From an uncultured Oscillospiraceae bacterium (lineage in GTDB: Bacteria; Bacillota; Clostridia; Oscillospirales; Oscillospiraceae), in assembly GCA_934561175.1 (NCBI GenBank), contig CAKTFW010000048.1, positions 1 through 9,586 on the forward strand: a DNA stretch of 9,586 nt, given 5' to 3'. Under the pieces are notes generated by a model that saw only the letters and a list, made by a program, of their open reading frames with translations, was not told where the DNA came from and made no database searches. Below are positions 7,064 to 9,586 of this stretch, piece by piece. Made by a program: the position numbers and the translations under genes. Within the stretch, counting starts at the first letter, position 1. Each line of letters begins with the position of its first letter.

Positions 7064-7070
7064 ACTGATC

Positions 7071-9386
7071 ATGCACCCAACTTTATGTTCTAGATGTAAG
7101 AAAAATGTTGCCGTAATTTTTATTGCAAAAATTGAAAACGGTGAGACGCATAATGAAGGCTTGTGTCTGCAATGTGCAAAAGAGCTTGGAATTAAGCCGG
7201 TGGACGATATGATTAGCCGGATGGGGCTGAGTGATGAGGATTTGGAGTCGCTCTCCGGAGAAATGATGTCGGCTCTGAATGGAATGGATGCACTGGCGCA
7301 GAATGAGGAAAATCAGGACGCAGAAGAGCAGCCGGATGATGAGGACACAGAAGGACAGACTGCAACATTTCCGTTCTTAAATAAGTTGTTCTCAGCCAAT
7401 GACCGCAATGCAAATGGACCACAGCAAAATCAAAGCGGTAAAGAATCCAAAAATCAGACCCGGCAGAATGGAAAGAAGAAAAAGTTCCTGGAGAATTATT
7501 GCCTGAACTTGACAGAAAAAGCACGCAACGGTGCACTGGACTGTGTGATTGGCCGTGAGACGGAAATTGAGCGCGTGATTCAGATTTTGAATCGCCGCCA
7601 GAAGAACAATCCTTGCCTGATTGGTGAGCCGGGGGTTGGTAAAACGGCGATTGCGGAAGGGCTTGCGCAGCGGATTGCAAAGGGCGAGGTACCCTATAAG
7701 CTGGCCAATAAGGAAGTTTACTTGCTTGATTTGACAGGATTGGTTGCAGGGACACAATTCCGCGGCCAATTTGAGAGCCGTATGAAAAATCTGATTGAAG
7801 AGATCAAGCGATTGGGAAATATTATTCTGGTGATTGACGAGGTACATAACCTGGTTGGCGCCGGAGATGCGGAGGGAAGCATGAATGCGGCCAACATTCT
7901 GAAACCGGCACTCTCCAGAGGAGAAATTCAGGTTATTGGCGCAACAACCTTTGCAGAGTATCGTAAATATATTGAAAAAGATGCGGCATTAGAGCGCCGT
8001 TTTCAGCCGGTTACGGTTAATGAGCCAACGATTGACGAGGCCGTTGACATTATCCGTGGAATTGCACATTACTATGAGCAATTCCATGGGGTTGAGATCC
8101 CGCCGGAAATTGCACGGCAGGCGGTTGTTTTGTCTGAGCGCTATATCACAGATCGTTTTCTGCCAGATAAGGCCATTGATTTGCTGGATGAGGCATGTTC
8201 AGATGTCAATTTGAAAAATAAGACAATGAATCGTTTACAGCAGCTGAAAAAGGACCGGGATGATGTCAATCTGGAGATGGAAATGCTTGCAGATGGACCG
8301 GAACCTGAAAGTTATGAGCGGTTGGCAACATTGCGCAGCCAACTTTATCAGCTCGATGAAGAAATTGAAACGCTTTCAAAAGAGCCGAAACCGGTTTTGA
8401 CCCTAGAGAATTTGGCACATGTTATTGAGCTCTGGACAAAAATTCCGGCGAATAAGATTCGTGCGCAAGAATATGAACAGCTGAAATCACTGGAAGAGCG
8501 TCTGAAGAAGCATATTGTTGGCCAGGATGAAACAATCCGGGCAGTGGCAACGGCGATTCGCCGCAGTCGCGTAGGTTTGGGAAGTAAACGGCGTCCGGCA
8601 TCTTTTATCTTTGTTGGTTCTACAGGTGTGGGTAAGACAGAGCTTGTAAAGCGGCTTGCGGCTGAAATGTTTGATTCCCAAGAGAGTCTGGTCCGCTTGG
8701 ATATGTCAGAGTACATGGAAAAACATTCTGTGTCAAAAATGATCGGATCACCCCCAGGATATGTGGGATATGATGAAGCGGGGCAGCTGACGGAAAAAAT
8801 TCGTCGAAATCCCTATTCAATTGTGCTGTTTGATGAATTGGAAAAAGCGCACCCGGATGTCTTAAACATTCTTCTGCAGATTTTAGACGATGGCCAGATC
8901 ACGGATGCACATGGGAGACTGGTCAATTTTGAAAATACCATCATCGTGATGACTTCCAATGCAGGATCTGAGCGCCACGACGGAACGGTTGGTTTTGGTC
9001 GGACGCTTTCCGAGCAGAGCAAAGAGAAAGTGATGAAGGCATTAGGAGAATTCTTGCGGCCGGAGTTCTTGAACCGAGTCGATGAGGTGATTTCTTTTAA
9101 TCGGCTGACCGAGGATAACTTCCGCAATATCGCGAAGATTATGTTGCAGGAGCTGCAGGAAAACCTGAAAGAGCGTGGAATTACGCTTACCTATGAAGAT
9201 TCTCTGATGGATGCACTGACGAAAAAATCCTATTCTGTTCAATTTGGCGCTCGCAATTTGCGTCGGACGATTCAAAAGGAAATTGAGTCGGAAATTGCGC
9301 TTAAAATTATTGATAGTTATATGAATCCGATTTCTGAGATCCATCTTTCTGCAATCGGTGATCAGATCCAAATTGATGTACACTGA
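7071..9386 (+). CDS. clpE: ClpE-like AAA+ unfoldase with N-terminal zinc finger
   Basis: This is a Hsp100 ATPase that unfolds damaged proteins and probably feeds them to ClpP in the cytoplasm. It has 771 aa. The N-terminus is a zinc finger of CxxC...CxxC type (C6, C9, C32, C35), as in ClpE and McsA, in place of the double Clp_N repeat of ClpC. A low-complexity linker (about 75-138) is first acidic, then basic. AAA1 has Walker A GEPGVGKT (185-192), an aromatic pore loop AGTQFRG (F230), Walker B VIDE (D256, E257) and arginine-finger region ERRF (309-311). A short coiled-coil middle segment (about 383-436) contains a UVR-like stretch, ESYERLATLRSQL. AAA2 has Walker A GSTGVGKT (516-523), pore loop GYVGYDEAG, Walker B LFDELE (D588, E589), R669 in FLNRVDEV and sensor-2 GARNLRR. 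A VGF tripeptide (640-642) lies where ClpC/ClpE dock on ClpP. It is longer than Bacillus ClpE (about 700 aa). It has its own promoter and terminator. ClpC is the less likely alternative. Confidence 0.9.
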   Translation: MHPTLCSRCKKNVAVIFIAKIENGETHNEGLCLQCAKELGIKPVDDMISRMGLSDEDLESLSGEMMSALNGMDALAQNEENQDAEEQPDDEDTEGQTATFPFLNKLFSANDRNANGPQQNQSGKESKNQTRQNGKKKKFLENYCLNLTEKARNGALDCVIGRETEIERVIQILNRRQKNNPCLIGEPGVGKTAIAEGLAQRIAKGEVPYKLANKEVYLLDLTGLVAGTQFRGQFESRMKNLIEEIKRLGNIILVIDEVHNLVGAGDAEGSMNAANILKPALSRGEIQVIGATTFAEYRKYIEKDAALERRFQPVTVNEPTIDEAVDIIRGIAHYYEQFHGVEIPPEIARQAVVLSERYITDRFLPDKAIDLLDEACSDVNLKNKTMNRLQQLKKDRDDVNLEMEMLADGPEPESYERLATLRSQLYQLDEEIETLSKEPKPVLTLENLAHVIELWTKIPANKIRAQEYEQLKSLEERLKKHIVGQDETIRAVATAIRRSRVGLGSKRRPASFIFVGSTGVGKTELVKRLAAEMFDSQESLVRLDMSEYMEKHSVSKMIGSPPGYVGYDEAGQLTEKIRRNPYSIVLFDELEKAHPDVLNILLQILDDGQITDAHGRLVNFENTIIVMTSNAGSERHDGTVGFGRTLSEQSKEKVMKALGEFLRPEFLNRVDEVISFNRLTEDNFRNIAKIMLQELQENLKERGITLTYEDSLMDALTKKSYSVQFGARNLRRTIQKEIESEIALKIIDSYMNPISEIHLSAIGDQIQIDVH

Positions 9387-9405
9387 GACCGATGGACTTT
9401 GAATG

Positions 9406-9451
9406 AAAAAAGACTTGCTGCCTGTGAATTTTCGGACAGCAAGTCTTTTTT
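9406..9451 (+). terminator. Rho-independent terminator of the ClpE-like gene
   Basis: A perfect 15-nt inverted repeat starts 20 nt after the stop codon: AAAAAAGACTTGCTG (9406-9420) and CAGCAAGTCTTTTTT (9437-9451), with a 16-nt loop. The core stem is the 9-bp GACTTGCTG pairing, followed by six Ts. The A-tract on the other side means it could also work in the reverse direction. Confidence 0.88.
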
Positions 9452-9502
9452 GCTTTTGCAGTATGTAATATTTTTGTGATGGGGAAAGAGGATAATAAAT
9501 TG

Positions 9503-9539
9503 AAAAAAAGGGGAGGCAATCCAATCGGAAAGCCTCCCC
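9503..9539 (-). terminator. Rho-independent terminator for the convergent minus-strand gene
   Basis: GGGGAGGC (9510-9517) pairs with GCCTCCCC (9532-9539) around a 14-nt loop, and seven As (9503-9509) flank it on the left. Read on the minus strand this is a GC-rich 8-bp stem followed by a T-tract. It lies 16 nt beyond the predicted stop of the minus-strand reading frame at 9556. Confidence 0.85.
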
Positions 9540-9555
9540 CAGATGTTCTGCTGAA

Positions 9556-9586
9556 TCAGACCTTTGCAACCTTTGCAGCCTTAATT
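9556..9586 (-). CDS. C-terminal end of an unidentified convergent gene, truncated by window edge
   Basis: Read on the minus strand from the right edge, one frame gives I-K-A-A-K-V-A-K-V and then a TGA stop (9558-9556). Sixteen nt later comes a strong minus-strand terminator, which makes a gene end here likely. The Lys/Ala/Val-rich nine residues resemble a helical C-terminus but are far too few to name the protein. A second minus-strand frame stays open through the terminator, and a third has a TAA at 9583-9581; the terminator position favours the TGA frame. Confidence 0.5.
   Translation of the reverse strand, partial: IKAAKVAKV

Noticed and set aside
6990..7070. Longer N-terminus for the ClpE-like protein starting at ATG 6990
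   Set aside because: It would place the start inside the predicted promoter and has no SD; ATG 7071 has a GAGGAG at 7 nt and begins right at the zinc finger.
7213..7755. Minus-strand open frame (180 codons) opposite the ClpE-like N-terminus
   Set aside because: The translation is Ser/Pro/His-rich low-complexity shadow opposite a clear zinc-finger and AAA1 coding region.
9042..9569. Minus-strand frame of 175 codons across the 3' end of clpE and the intergenic region
   Set aside because: It runs through both terminators and deep into the antisense of a conserved AAA2 domain, so it is a chance open frame.

Overview
The window looks like a piece of a low-GC-phylum (Firmicutes) chromosome, most likely a Clostridia of the Oscillospiraceae/Ruminococcaceae type. 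This is inferred from the gene families: a class A PBP with a Cys-containing C-terminal region, a group II ECF transporter module with two ATPases next to truA, a DUF5711-like membrane-anchored propeller protein and a ClpE-like AAA+ unfoldase with an N-terminal zinc finger. Base composition is moderate and even, and no mobile element, tRNA, rRNA or CRISPR array is visible. Nearly all of the sequence is coding and almost all of it lies on the + strand.

Layout. (1) 1-1624: the C-terminal part of a class A penicillin-binding protein, cut by the left edge. (2) 1642-2502: a class I SAM-dependent methyltransferase of the COG1092 type without a PUA domain. (3) 2511-5046: ecfA1, ecfA2 and ecfT, the energising module of an ECF vitamin/metal importer. 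(4) 5064-5828: truA, tRNA pseudouridine synthase. (5) 5818-6972: a single-pass membrane protein with a predicted extracytoplasmic beta-propeller (DUF5711-like). (6) 6973-7070: a short intergenic region with a good extended -10 promoter and a lone CtsR-type heptad. (7) 7071-9386: the ClpE-like ATPase. (8) 9387-9555: two back-to-back terminators, then the last codons of a convergent minus-strand gene running off the right edge.

The first seven genes are packed with gaps of 8-24 nt or short overlaps and each has its own Shine-Dalgarno sequence, so they probably form one transcript, possibly with translational coupling. The ClpE-like gene has its own promoter and terminator and is probably a separate, stress-responsive unit. 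EcfA1, EcfA2 and EcfT act together as one complex that serves substrate-binding S proteins encoded elsewhere. The other neighbours have no obvious common pathway.

Most of the region is ordinary core genome. The points most worth a second look are the long charge-segregated linker and the regulation of the ClpE-like protein, the seven-to-eight-repeat propeller protein of unknown function, and the placement of the ECF-truA block away from ribosomal-protein genes.
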